64,000 nucleotides of DNA from a virus: IMG/VR virus record IMGVR_UViG_3300042865_000182, positions 43,395-107,394 of that record. The stretch is one strand, 5' to 3'. A model generated the notes under the pieces. The model saw only the letters and a program-made list of their open reading frames with translations, was not told the origin of the DNA and made no database searches. How positions within the stretch are numbered: position 1 is the first letter of the stretch; each line of letters begins with the position of its first letter. Made by a program: the position numbers and the translations under genes. Positions 38,401-45,775 of this stretch are shown here, piece by piece.

Positions 38401-40764
38401 AAACCATCTAATGAAAACTCATATCAAACAACCACATTGATGAATCCAGTAACAGGAGAGTATCAAAAGTATATGGGTGTTCCTGCTGGAAAATATGGTA
38501 AGAGTGTGATTAAAAATGAGTTCTTAACAATACCAAGAGGGGCTAACTGGGATCAGTATGTAGGTAAATATATTGATAACAGAGGAAACTTTTTACCACG
38601 GGAATATAAACCTGGAGATAGAAATACAGCATATGATAACAAGTATATAAATGAAAAGTATATTGAGTTAGAACGATCAAACAGTGCTGAGTTTCAACTA
38701 CTTAAGACTATATCTGAAGAGTTTATTAAACTGCAAGAAGGTAAAGCTGTAAACAGTAGACTTTATCTTGATTTACCTAGATTTAGAAAAAGAAGTAATC
38801 TTGAGTTTGTACAGTCAGGTGAAACTAAAGAAAACATAATTGAAAAAATTGGTGGGTTTAAAGGTTTATGGAAAACATGGTTTGGTAAAGCTCCAGATGA
38901 TGTTGAGTATGGATTTAACTTTGATGCTGGTAGCACTCTTGTATCAACAGATTTAGAAGGGAATCCTATAACTAAAATACCAGTAAGAGGTACATATAAC
39001 TTAGATTCTAAAATGGTATCTAAAGATGTATTAAGAAGTATGTATGAGTATTTACTTTCTCTAAATGAGCAACAAATACTTATGGAAAATGAACCTGTGG
39101 CAGATGCATTACTGAGTGTACTTACAAATAATCCAATTAAAGATCTTGAAAAATTAAATAAAGGTGAATTTAAACTTACAGGTAAAAGAAAGTATACTCC
39201 AAAAGATGAGAATAGAAGACAGCAAGCCGTTAAGTATCTAATTGATAAAGTATTTTATGGGAAAAGTACTTCTTCTTTTGAAGAAGAAAATCCTAGAACA
39301 GCAAAAATCTTCCAAGGAATGTTTAGAAGATCATCAAGAGCATTCATTGCTTTTGATCCACAGTCTGCTATTAAAAACCGTTGGGGACAACTATATCAAA
39401 ATTCTATTCTTGCTGCAGGAGGTAGATTTGTTACACCAGTTTCATTAGCAAAAGGTAAATTAAAAGCAAAACAATCTGCTACTTATTGGGTGTTTAAAGA
39501 TGTATATGAAAAAGGTATTAAAACACCTGATATTCAGTTAGTTGAAAGATTTGACCCTGCTCTAAGAACGCATGAGGAATTTGGTAAATCATCATCAAGA
39601 TCTGTATTTAAGGATCTTTCAGATATGACATATGCATTTGACTTTAGAAGGACTATGGAACTTGAAGCTTCTATGGAGTTATTCTGGGGTGTGATGTATA
39701 ATAAATATGTAGATCAAAATGGTGAGTCTATTCCATATGCAGAAGCTTGGACATCAGATGAGGATGGAAAGTTGATACTTAAAGAAGGTATTGATCCTAA
39801 TTATTCATTTGATGAAGTATTTCATTCATTTAAGTTAGGTGAAACTTTAGAAAGTATAGCTAAAAAATATAATATATCTGTTGAAGCTCTTAAATATAGA
39901 TCTGGTATTGAATCTGTCTCAAATTTAATACCAGGAGAAGAAATAAGAGTGGGTGATGCTTCAGAGTTTAAAAGAATGAAGTTAATGCTACAAGGTGTAA
40001 ATAAAAAAGTAACTGGTTCACTAGATAAATTTGATACACCACAAGCAGAAAAGTATCTATTATATAGAGCATTCACATTCTATAAAAGATTTGCTACAGG
40101 AATGTTCCTTGATAAATATCAAATGGATACAACAGCTGGAAATAAAGGAGGTTATGTCTATAACTGGGATACGCAAACACTTGAAAAAGGATATTATATT
40201 CAAGCATTTCAAGCTATTTATAAGTTAATAAAAAGTATTGGTAGAGATTGGGCTATTCTTACTCCTCAAGAAAAAGTTGCAATGACAAGAGTGCTGGCAG
40301 AGGGTGTGTTATTATTCTTACTTGGAATGATAGTAGGTTCTTGGTGGTTTGATTGGGATCCAGAAGATTCAGATAGGTATAAACAAATGAAAAGAGATAA
40401 TGCAACTTGGTCAGGTTATTTTGGCAATCATTTAATGTACTTATTAATTACTACAAAATCTGAAAATGAGGCATTTTTACCTTTAATAGGTATTAAAGAT
40501 CAAATGTCATACTTTGGAACTACAACTATTGCAACCGCAAATACAATAGATATGTATATTAAAATTATGTTTGATTTGTGGAACATAGCTACAGATAATC
40601 CTGATGCTATATATTCTAAACAAGATCAAGGCCCATATTTCTGGCAGAAAAAAGGAAGGTATAAACTATGGAATCATATTGGTAGCATGTATGGTATTAA
40701 AGGTAAAAATAAAGATGCTATGTGGGCAGTTAAGAAATTTGAACAATATGAAGCAACTAAATAA
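32440..40764 (+). CDS. Giant virion protein: two zincin motifs, polyvalent-protein-type domain, LysM-like segment
   Basis: 2774 residues. Recognisable parts in order: a domain with LEVQSDLFQKGR (E493-V-Q-S-D) followed by IIQDSAKKGYEKVLFPKG and a Tyr/Gly segment, resembling a domain of large polyvalent phage proteins; zincin-like HEYAH at 794-798 with a Glu-containing helix after it; a second zincin-like HEFAH at 1024-1028 with KEEAIVTSLE downstream; long helical region; a LysM-like segment at about 2461-2505 (GETLESIAKKYNISVEAL, then PGEEIRV), typical of peptidoglycan or chitin binding; and a hydrophobic segment at about 2618-2640 (VLLFLLGMIVGSWWF). In crAss-like phages metalloprotease-bearing giants accompany the polymerase. 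It may help the ejected complex cross or anchor in the cell envelope (inference). It overlaps the polymerase gene by 4 bases. Confidence 0.6.
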   Translation: MSKCLNVRDRNVARLIKDFGETTVSQLVESYFGDEVPTYDEFIANKDVKEQLNIIPISKVKNEIGTSFSKQLSTDRIIQLKQAISKANNKNYKAGNPEVYMLVNYQRVGEADLYTWGLRKVAGTLDVEAKIERAKAMVRESITPVSDLEKMIENDQHFLPEEDFEIGDEQLENERQALEILKQDAERAGLDYDDRYLYEERDEMVTPQPVSGIFDRLKDKLQQLYPAITLDISNNPVWEKGTQILNQQEYNNEVAFRIKTVDLLTSRKADEVFAKGLKNKWPLDKMLTELQVPKQQKQLIDSVLKDMPYFEGIPFNAQIAYAIADTYTYTLEINTATEDKRQWGDYFDNDQPFDNERFILNDSRYSVNYDENTFYGYLKDGLEITKEEFDNAQKEAFVKYKANENTIRPTSYYDNLTVPGGTNYTENEIATPGITPNIKGHAQFATKNGIGWFRSDNKVDGTSLGLTSAQLANMPEEDIAKFTDNTKTRRILEVQSDLFQKGRDREDLTNQEFPDDNDYEYAYAESFEEAEELEAEGWEKFGSTEDGGIQYIRLKSDAVLKNKKERQTSSNQFLQLLNKDNNWVNFFVKSIIQDSAKKGYEKVLFPKGDTASKVEGHETLENYKREKLKRIEFLEDNKEILSNTKPYKIGDYFDRDVENLPENERVNYNKVETQEEVDLLNEELSTEGIDNEINQLKKELADIEGPQGFGALRPIYNFYENTVSNVLKKQGYTPEVITDEYGNQWNQVTVNQVRDLQNILLQRNEADRIIGQANIKAMSVLLDAVNQKEDTLPHEYAHHYIAWFRNTPLVQEAISKWGSEEALVQSIGEQAVAQKGEAWGWWKKFTEWVMSLFDNLSTKDKQELTNILTDAFLQGVDLQTGKIGISAERSRELAAQASGIFNQTIEGSFDEQIQNIPGEYSQQAIDTELDRRIESQRQMDTEEASVDDTLNQLDPDNQKTILTATAFAEKLADAIGADYKFVSEAEAEAILANSPTPYGGQSGFYHANTVYLVKGRLSLDTVLHEFAHPLVKGILKDNPKLFNNLYAALASTPEGQDIIERVRQEYPNLEEGSDRFKEEAIVTSLEIKAASKVNDNSPFGKFIKNLMFAIKKVLRNMFSTKNGNAINLNKLSEKTTLNQLAEMLANPEFKVMNMELIPSDIAEFKNEITAKIEELKNVPKDKLQETIDRIYTDTLNQLNTLKQAPFKVKQELLSAKGTKILAYIREELEKYQTVNVRPQDVDPENVINAIADYETEMRLRSLALINSLNELKVFTDSIKNILDDLKNSKDKNTNANISKVVYYKGFLKSQLRMLEDLKDIPDLDRDGEFFRKINSIGDSIRDAEKKIYDIEFNFISEFFNNETDLMASAVENTFRDRVTLLLKAEGIEESEIEKFIEKVVNNPDGTEMTVKDIELPISSRRAKYIVDAAKEYYFKRLGRQQIEEYLRGERGDLGFFTAWITPYSNMDDPITGGFVKFIKEKMNDAMMRSQNQANDITLKLLPLLNAVGYNPARTNQLGDMLLFTDKVGFTNNNGVYEEKDVLTFINKFKNYRADRARLQNDFDLAKSKKDQVKMKEAYDALEAFDEKYMHRKFTKEYYDIQKIWKTGAVVKNPFTGEEVTVGAKVAFDSFLERQELLNKMNTLKNVHFLELEDLYELGDSEEQTKLEYNRLFDIYNLDGKPKTGEELERVLLRKKHRELSRNMYDYSPDTDRLQKDLDNFHQKLLARNINPEDAPAEGETMNKYQKEMDRFFRKNLKTAYTSDYYKSRQQIFEDIRKITEKAGVKSKVALELSELYKERYRLANSTADANGQPNGLNFTANQIDLLRDIENKIVALEESYNKKTGLTKEETARLQSYMNKVAIKVALTPEENQDFMTLYKTKNEMGLTELEMQTLNSKFAELAALSVKEPTDYYIEAFNYALRNTGLPEITVENADTWINSDYLTQALAKDKDFAQWYTRNHVEKQIYVKGEGMANKNFRLNVWTITKPSNENSYQTTTLMNPVTGEYQKYMGVPAGKYGKSVIKNEFLTIPRGANWDQYVGKYIDNRGNFLPREYKPGDRNTAYDNKYINEKYIELERSNSAEFQLLKTISEEFIKLQEGKAVNSRLYLDLPRFRKRSNLEFVQSGETKENIIEKIGGFKGLWKTWFGKAPDDVEYGFNFDAGSTLVSTDLEGNPITKIPVRGTYNLDSKMVSKDVLRSMYEYLLSLNEQQILMENEPVADALLSVLTNNPIKDLEKLNKGEFKLTGKRKYTPKDENRRQQAVKYLIDKVFYGKSTSSFEEENPRTAKIFQGMFRRSSRAFIAFDPQSAIKNRWGQLYQNSILAAGGRFVTPVSLAKGKLKAKQSATYWVFKDVYEKGIKTPDIQLVERFDPALRTHEEFGKSSSRSVFKDLSDMTYAFDFRRTMELEASMELFWGVMYNKYVDQNGESIPYAEAWTSDEDGKLILKEGIDPNYSFDEVFHSFKLGETLESIAKKYNISVEALKYRSGIESVSNLIPGEEIRVGDASEFKRMKLMLQGVNKKVTGSLDKFDTPQAEKYLLYRAFTFYKRFATGMFLDKYQMDTTAGNKGGYVYNWDTQTLEKGYYIQAFQAIYKLIKSIGRDWAILTPQEKVAMTRVLAEGVLLFLLGMIVGSWWFDWDPEDSDRYKQMKRDNATWSGYFGNHLMYLLITTKSENEAFLPLIGIKDQMSYFGTTTIATANTIDMYIKIMFDLWNIATDNPDAIYSKQDQGPYFWQKKGRYKLWNHIGSMYGIKGKNKDAMWAVKKFEQYEATK

Positions 40765-40771
40765 ATAAACA

Positions 40772-40912
40772 ATGGCAAAGGCAACAACAACTACAACAAA
40801 AGTATACAGCAAGCCTAAAGTCTCAAGACCTGGTGTTCATGCAAAAACCAAATCATCTAAGTCTAAGAATAGCAAGCTGTATAAGAAAGGTTATCGGTCA
40901 CAGGGCAGATAA
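40772..40912 (+). CDS. Small basic protein, 46 aa
   Basis: A short frame starting MAKATTTTTKVYSKPKVSR and ending KKGYRSQGR. It is Lys/Arg/Ser-rich with almost no hydrophobic residues, so it is probably nucleic-acid-binding or disordered. The central SRPGVHAKTKSSKSKNSK resembles tiny basic proteins I recall from crAss-like and related Bacteroidota phages. It starts 7 bases after the last giant gene and runs straight into a terminator, which supports it as the last gene of the late cluster. Confidence 0.65.
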   Translation: MAKATTTTTKVYSKPKVSRPGVHAKTKSSKSKNSKLYKKGYRSQGR

Positions 40913-40943
40913 AAAAAAAGGGAGAACCCGAAGGCTCTCCCAT
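40911..40943. terminator. Intrinsic terminator at the convergence of the two arms
   Basis: Stem GGGAGA (from 40920) pairs with TCTCCC (to 40941), with an inner CC/GG pair around a CGAA loop. On the minus strand it is followed by nine Ts (40911-40919), a strong terminator for the PolB-side units. On the plus strand a weaker T-rich tract (ATTTATTCTTCTTC) follows, so it probably also ends the late cluster. The plus-strand 46-residue gene's stop lies inside the A-tract. Confidence 0.85.
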
Positions 40944-41114
40944 TTATTCTTCTTCACAACAGTCACAGTCTTCTGACTCTAGTTGTCCGTACTCATTATC
41001 AAACCAATCTCTAGCATCCTTTTTGTTAGGTTCATCTATATCTCCTGAAGCCATTGCTTCTGCTCCAGCCATATAGGCTTCAATCATTGCTTTCCTGAAT
41101 GTTATTGGATGCAT
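40944..41114 (-). CDS. Hypothetical acidic 56-aa protein with Cys-rich tail
   Basis: The frame starts MHPITFRKAMIEAYMAGAEA and ends SEDCDCCEEE. It begins one base after the stop of the MazG-like gene (TAACATG), so the two are likely cotranslated, and ends 3 bases from the terminator hairpin. The first half looks like an amphipathic helix, the second half is acidic. The clustered C-x-C-C near the end could bind metal or be redox-active. Function unknown. Confidence 0.6.
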   Translation of the reverse strand: MHPITFRKAMIEAYMAGAEAMASGDIDEPNKKDARDWFDNEYGQLESEDCDCCEEE

Positions 41115-41115
41115 G

Positions 41116-41502
41116 TTAATCTACTTTAATAAACTTACTTAAATCTGGTCTGAAGTATCCAGGACCTTTTAATATCTTATTATCCTCTCTAAGTATAGGT
41201 TTTCCATCCTCACCTAGTTTACTCATATTACTAGCATGTATTTCATCAAATACTTCTTCTATAATATTCTGCATACCATGTTTAAGAATAGTTCCACATA
41301 AGATATATAACTGGTCTCCCAAAGCATCTGCTATTTCTACTAATGAGTTTTTGTCACATGCATCAAGGTATTCATCATTTTCTTCAGCCATTAGTTTATG
41401 TCTTAGTACTACTTCATCTGGTCCTAAATTTTGTGACCATGTTCCATTTTCTTGTCCAAAAGCTTCATGAAACTTTTTTACTTTAGTTAATTGTTTTTCC
41501 AT
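41116..41502 (-). CDS. MazG-like nucleotide pyrophosphohydrolase
   Basis: 128 residues, the usual size for a single-domain all-alpha NTP pyrophosphohydrolase (MazG/HisE superfamily). The metal-binding pattern is visible: EENDEYLDA on one helix, then EIADALGDQLYILCG on the next, giving the E-x-x-E and E-x-x-D signature. These enzymes cleave a (d)NTP to the monophosphate and pyrophosphate. In phages they are thought to adjust nucleotide pools or alarmone levels; the substrate here is not readable. The C-terminal part (ILKGPGYFRPDLSKFI) is a typical family ending. It is a separate short unit: a terminator lies just upstream (41514-41544) and another after the next small gene. Confidence 0.8.
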   Translation of the reverse strand: MEKQLTKVKKFHEAFGQENGTWSQNLGPDEVVLRHKLMAEENDEYLDACDKNSLVEIADALGDQLYILCGTILKHGMQNIIEEVFDEIHASNMSKLGEDGKPILREDNKILKGPGYFRPDLSKFIKVD

Positions 41503-41513
41503 ATTGTAAAGTT

Positions 41514-41544
41514 AAAAAAAAAGGGGACACATTTCTGCATCCCC
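41514..41544 (-). terminator. Intrinsic terminator after the PolB/unknown pair
   Basis: On the minus strand GGGGA...TCCCC (41523-41544) folds over an inner GCA/TGT pairing with a GAAA loop, followed by nine Ts (41514-41522). It lies between the 411-residue gene and the MazG-like gene. Confidence 0.85.
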
Positions 41545-41583
41545 TGGATTGTATTAACCTGTTTTATTATGATTACAGGATTT

Positions 41584-42819
41584 TTAGAAAAAGTCTGGGG
41601 TGTTATCCTTTTCTTCTTCAGTTTCATTAAAGTCAAGATCAAAATCATCTTTTAGTGCAAATTCATCATCAAAGTTTGCAGTAACCACAGGTGCTTCAAA
41701 AGTATTACCTGCTGGGTCAGTATAGTTAACTACACCTTCTGCTTCAAATTGAATATGATCTTCTTCAGTTGGCTCAAGACTTAATACATCTTCCTTAGCT
41801 TCAGTAATATCTAGGATGATTTCTTCTGACTGGTGCAAAACCTCTTCAGTTTCTACCTCTTCTTGCACCACTTGATTATCAGACTCTTGCATTTTTTCAA
41901 GAACTTCTTCAATTGGTAAATTTCTCACACCTTCAGCACTTACAGCAATACCAGATACACCAAAAATAAGTTCATCTTTTAAAGCTTGTTCTGTAACTTC
42001 AGCAATCTGATCTAGAATATTAGTTTGATTTGGATCTTCATATAAAGGATCTACAACTGGTGCACTTAAATTAATAGGTGGTGCACTTACAGATTGAGGT
42101 GGTGCACTAAAATCACAAATTGTCCCTATAAAGTAATGCAAAATTCTTTGGTCTTCCATCCATGTCTTAGGATGTGATGACTGTAATGCATTAGTTACAA
42201 AGTTATAGAAGGCCCATAAACTATCAGTATTCTTAAATACTTGTTGTGGTCTCTTCATTTGATCTCTGATCATACTAGCCTGCTCAGTAGTAAGAATCTC
42301 ATACTCAGCAAATAGTACACCCAAAAGCTGAGACTGTTTTCTCTTATTCAAGCTTACTACTTCCATAGCAACTTTATCAGAACATAGCTGATTATAATAC
42401 ATATATGCATTAGTGATATAGTCATCAATAGTGGCTTTTGTCTCCGTATCTGCAGTACCTGTGTGTTTTCTAACCCAGCTACCAACTTCTCCAGACATCA
42501 TAACAGATCCACTATTGTTTATATAAGCTCCTACTACACATTTAAACTTTACTTGTTTATTATAACTGTTTGTCCATGCAAACATCATTGACAACTCAGG
42601 GTCATTGTTGAAATTCAACTTATAAATTCCTTGAGCTATTTGTCCATCAGCAGTACATCTGTACTCCTCATCTACAATACCAAACCCTGCATTAGCAAGG
42701 GCTTGATAAGCATAATCAATAACAAACTGGTGACTAATCACTGTATAAGTAGTACCATGATTTGGTAATGGTACACTTATTAAGTTTGCTTTTGTTGTGT
42801 GTTGTATTTTCTTTGGCAT
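41584..42819 (-). CDS. Conserved phage protein, possibly DUF932-like
   Basis: 411 residues. The first 230 or so residues are globular: an N-terminal stretch (TTYTVISHQFVIDYAYQAL), a MFAWTNSYNKQVKFKC strand region, SGEVGSWVRKHTG, and the later SSHPKTWMEDQRILHYFIG. This order (a native-domain recognition block, a basic RKHTG turn, and a final HP-x-x-WM-x-x-Q helix) recalls DUF932-type proteins of plasmids and phages, whose function is unknown. Residues 240-411 are Pro/Ser and then Glu-rich and probably disordered; the last residues are EEEKDNTPDFF, an acidic tip with terminal aromatics like SSB tails. It starts immediately after the PolB stop, so the two are one unit, suggesting a replication-linked role (inference). 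Confidence 0.45.
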   Translation of the reverse strand: MPKKIQHTTKANLISVPLPNHGTTYTVISHQFVIDYAYQALANAGFGIVDEEYRCTADGQIAQGIYKLNFNNDPELSMMFAWTNSYNKQVKFKCVVGAYINNSGSVMMSGEVGSWVRKHTGTADTETKATIDDYITNAYMYYNQLCSDKVAMEVVSLNKRKQSQLLGVLFAEYEILTTEQASMIRDQMKRPQQVFKNTDSLWAFYNFVTNALQSSHPKTWMEDQRILHYFIGTICDFSAPPQSVSAPPINLSAPVVDPLYEDPNQTNILDQIAEVTEQALKDELIFGVSGIAVSAEGVRNLPIEEVLEKMQESDNQVVQEEVETEEVLHQSEEIILDITEAKEDVLSLEPTEEDHIQFEAEGVVNYTDPAGNTFEAPVVTANFDDEFALKDDFDLDFNETEEEKDNTPDFF

Positions 42820-44733
42820 TTAAAATAAACTTAATTGATTTACATTTGGTTCTAAACCTTCTATTTCTTTCTTAATATTCTCAAGATAATATTTGTAATT
42901 AATCTCATACTCATCAAAGTCCATATCATCTATGTGGTTGATATAAATTTGCTGGAGCCATTTGCCGGCCTCAATATTTATCTCCCTACCATCAGAGTTA
43001 TTAATCTTCATGATCTTAGATCCCGTATTACATACATAATATCTTAGAGTGTGTTGTAGTTCTTTTTCCCTATACACACCATTTACAATAGATCTTTCTA
43101 CATATTTCCAATCACCCTTAATCTTCTTGCCTCCACAGTAATCAAAGATATTTCTGTTGGACTTGAGATAATCCTCAGGCTGGATACCTTCTACAAAATA
43201 TGCATGCAAAGTTTTAGGTATAACTAAAAAACTTTTATTCTTGTGCAGAGCCAAGTCAGCATACTCAAATCTACCTTTGCATTTAGACTTACCATCTTCA
43301 GTAACAGCAATGTAATTATTTACATCACCTAGTACTAGTTTACTATATGTATCATGTTCTAGTTGTAGACTAGTCATCTTCTCCCATATCTTGCAAATCT
43401 CCATATACTTGTCCATCTGGTCCCTTGGAATCATAGTTTCCAAACCATCTGTATTTTGCATTAGTGGAATTGCACCCGGGATACCTTCACAAATCATCTC
43501 ATACAACATAGTAAGACTAAGCTGACCATTAATAGTAATCTTCATAGTAAACTCAGGATCATACAGGAAACTGTTCTCATCATTGCTGAGACCATAAGTT
43601 GAATTTAAAATAATCTTATATACATAGTTCTTTGGGTCCTTTTTGGGTATAACCTTTCTCTCATCAAAGAACCATTCATACTGAGTACAAAACTCTTCTT
43701 GTGGTAAATGTGCCGGAGCCCATCTATTTCTAATAGCTAGATTAGGGTAAAAACTTGTAACATCTGAAGTCATGATAACCATGTCTTCTGTTGCATTATA
43801 TACCCTACTTGCTCTAGCACCATGAATACCACCAAGACCATAGTCTGTTTTAACTCCCTTATACTGTACAGAATACTTAAATCCACCTTTTGTTTCACCA
43901 GTGTGGATAACCACATCCTGGAACTTTTTAAGGAGATGTTGAAATGTTGCTGTCTCAAAGCTTATATAAGGTAGTATGATATCTTTTACAACAATCTGCT
44001 CCCTCTTAGTTCTCATCTGACGGAGATCATACTTCTTGATACCAGTTTGTTTACTAAGGAAATGTAGAAACAACTCTTTAGCTATCCTTGGTTCAGAGGC
44101 TGAGAATAAATCAATACCATATTCTTCAGTAAGTGCTCTTCTTAACTCAATCTGACCCTTACTCAAACTCATGATTTGCTTAGTAGACCGGACATCATTA
44201 ATACAATAACCTACAATAGATGCTATTTGACCTTCTGTAACTTCAGTATAGTGTGGAATAGGCATATCTTTTATGTTCTTCCAATCCATTGTATACTGAA
44301 TCCACTTCAGGCTTGATCTTTTAGCTGGGTTATCCCAGTGATTAAGCTTAAATACATCTATCTGTCTGATATGTAAGTCTCTAGAACCAAATTCAGCAAA
44401 CTCACCACCATTACTTCTTTGAATAGTAGCTTGTGCTTTCTGATAAATAAACCTAGCAATAGTCTCACCATCTTGTTCCAGTAACTGTTCTTTATTCCGG
44501 AGAATATGTTCAGTAATCTGACTGTCAAAAGCAAGACCATTAAAGCTAACATGCCATTCTTCAAGAGTTATATTTCTCTCAAGGAATGTTACCAGTTCTA
44601 GTATATCATTTTTTGATTTATGACAGATAAAAACTTCTCTGTGCTCAGACTTTACATCCTCAAAGACTCCCAAAAAACAATTGGATAAAGTCTCCCAGTC
44701 CATGACCCAGTGGGTCCTATTTATATTTCCCAT
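42820..44733 (-). CDS. DNA polymerase, family B, with 3'-5' exonuclease
   Basis: 637 residues. Exonuclease: Exo I D12-x-E14 (VMDWETL), Exo II N65...D70 (SFNGLAFD), Exo III Y176...D180 (YCINDVRS). Polymerase: motif A DVTSFYP (D324), motif B KIILNSTYG (K373, N377, Y380), motif C QNTDG (D429). A GGIHG turn (301-305) matches the YxGG-type motif between domains. Motif C has Asn where most family B enzymes have the first Asp (DTDS), a variant I recall from crAss-like and other Bacteroidota phage enzymes. Motifs A and B are only about 49 residues apart, so the fingers are compact. The protein ends in QLSLF, a consensus bacterial sliding-clamp-binding peptide. It should be the replicative polymerase; no sliding clamp gene is seen in the window. 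Confidence 0.9.
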   Translation of the reverse strand: MGNINRTHWVMDWETLSNCFLGVFEDVKSEHREVFICHKSKNDILELVTFLERNITLEEWHVSFNGLAFDSQITEHILRNKEQLLEQDGETIARFIYQKAQATIQRSNGGEFAEFGSRDLHIRQIDVFKLNHWDNPAKRSSLKWIQYTMDWKNIKDMPIPHYTEVTEGQIASIVGYCINDVRSTKQIMSLSKGQIELRRALTEEYGIDLFSASEPRIAKELFLHFLSKQTGIKKYDLRQMRTKREQIVVKDIILPYISFETATFQHLLKKFQDVVIHTGETKGGFKYSVQYKGVKTDYGLGGIHGARASRVYNATEDMVIMTSDVTSFYPNLAIRNRWAPAHLPQEEFCTQYEWFFDERKVIPKKDPKNYVYKIILNSTYGLSNDENSFLYDPEFTMKITINGQLSLTMLYEMICEGIPGAIPLMQNTDGLETMIPRDQMDKYMEICKIWEKMTSLQLEHDTYSKLVLGDVNNYIAVTEDGKSKCKGRFEYADLALHKNKSFLVIPKTLHAYFVEGIQPEDYLKSNRNIFDYCGGKKIKGDWKYVERSIVNGVYREKELQHTLRYYVCNTGSKIMKINNSDGREINIEAGKWLQQIYINHIDDMDFDEYEINYKYYLENIKKEIEGLEPNVNQLSLF

Positions 44734-44771
44734 ATCTTAGTTCAGTTAAGCTGTTCCCCCGTTTAATTAAA

Positions 44772-44803
44772 TAAAAAAGAGGGTGTTTGGTACCCACCCT
44801 CTC
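44772..44803 (-). terminator. Intrinsic terminator upstream of PolB
   Basis: AGAGGGTG (minus strand, from 44802) pairs with CACCCTCT (to 44778) around a GGTACCAAA-type loop and is followed by a run of Ts (44773-44778). It ends the unit that includes the 118-residue gene, so PolB probably has its own promoter in the 38 bases between. Confidence 0.8.
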
Positions 44804-44823
44804 TTTAAACTAATTGAAAATGT

Positions 44824-45180
44824 TTATGCAGGCTCCAACAACATAAACTTCTTATAGTCAAACTTCTTAGCATTAACTGCAAATAGTTTGATAACTTCAT
44901 CTATTGCATCCTTGTCTTCTACATAAAACTCTTGAAACACTTCAATCTTGTGTCTCTCTTGTTTCATACCTTTTGTACCAGCTACCGGTTGACCATAGTC
45001 ATCTACTTTTGGTAACATATGTAATGACACTTTTCTAATCTTAGAAATCACTACAAATACCTTAGTATCTGGGTCCATGATACACTCCACATAAGGACAA
45101 GACTCAGTAATAGGAATCATTCTGAAAGTTTGCTTGTCATTCCATGTGGATTGTACAAGCATCATTGTGTTTTCACTCAT
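44824..45180 (-). CDS. Hypothetical protein, 118 aa
   Basis: Starts MSENTMMLVQSTWNDKQTFR. The predicted pattern is mostly beta strand in the first 70 residues (TFRMIPITESCPYVECIMD, VFVVISKIRKVSLHMLP) followed by a charged helix and a KKFDYKKFMLLEPA end. No motif is recognised. It is the last gene before a terminator and follows the nuclease and 189-residue genes at 20-base spacing. A role in replication or recombination is only suggested by neighbours. Confidence 0.6.
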   Translation of the reverse strand: MSENTMMLVQSTWNDKQTFRMIPITESCPYVECIMDPDTKVFVVISKIRKVSLHMLPKVDDYGQPVAGTKGMKQERHKIEVFQEFYVEDKDAIDEVIKLFAVNAKKFDYKKFMLLEPA

Positions 45181-45200
45181 TTTTTTGTTGGTTTAATTTT

Positions 45201-45770
45201 TTACAAATTTACTGTTTTTTCTATATTTTCCAAGTTTGCAACTTCCAATACTAAATTTTCCTTGTCTAAGTTTGGTTTATCACATAACTCACCTACTTCT
45301 TTTAGTAGTTCAACATTCACACTTAGCAAATTTGCATATGTTTCAAAATGTTTTTCAGGAAATAAATAGCTAGCAACATATGTATAGTTACCAGACTTTG
45401 AATCAAAGAAGTTTAATATTTTACGCTTTATATCATAATTTAACTTACTGTATCTTCCATATACTAAATGGAACCAGTTATATTCTAAATCAGAAAAATC
45501 AAATGTGAATATACTTTTATCACCAGCTGCTATATAATCACAAAGTCTAGAGTGTTTAAGTAAAACATTCTTTTCAAAGTTAATATACTCAACATCAGTG
45601 CGGGTGTGATAAACACATATTAGTTTCATATCCTCAGGAGTAATAGTATTATTCCAACCCAAATAGGTTTCTTCTGGAACAACACTTGTGCCCCTTTTAA
45701 TGTCCAAGAGCGGATACAAAAATATCTTGGACTTCTGAAAGTACTTCTTATAAAGCGCATTAATAACCAT
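45201..45770 (-). CDS. Hypothetical protein, 189 aa
   Basis: Starts MVINALYKKYFQKSKIFLYP. Residues 15-40 (FLYPLLDIKRGTSVVPEETY) and 60-110 (DMKLICVYHTRTDVEY, NVLLKHSRLCDYIA, KSIFTFDFSDLEYNWFHLV) look like a compact alpha/beta fold. The C-terminal third is helical and acidic. I recall similar proteins in crAss-like phages without a known function. It lies 5 bases from the exonuclease-like gene, so they are cotranscribed. Confidence 0.6.
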   Translation of the reverse strand: MVINALYKKYFQKSKIFLYPLLDIKRGTSVVPEETYLGWNNTITPEDMKLICVYHTRTDVEYINFEKNVLLKHSRLCDYIAAGDKSIFTFDFSDLEYNWFHLVYGRYSKLNYDIKRKILNFFDSKSGNYTYVASYLFPEKHFETYANLLSVNVELLKEVGELCDKPNLDKENLVLEVANLENIEKTVNL

Positions 45771-45775
45771 AAGTT

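Noticed and set aside
3-40912. Stop-codon reassignment, which occurs in some crAss-like phages
   Set aside because: All long frames are complete under the standard code, and TAA, TGA and TAG all act as ends with sensible overlaps to the next gene.
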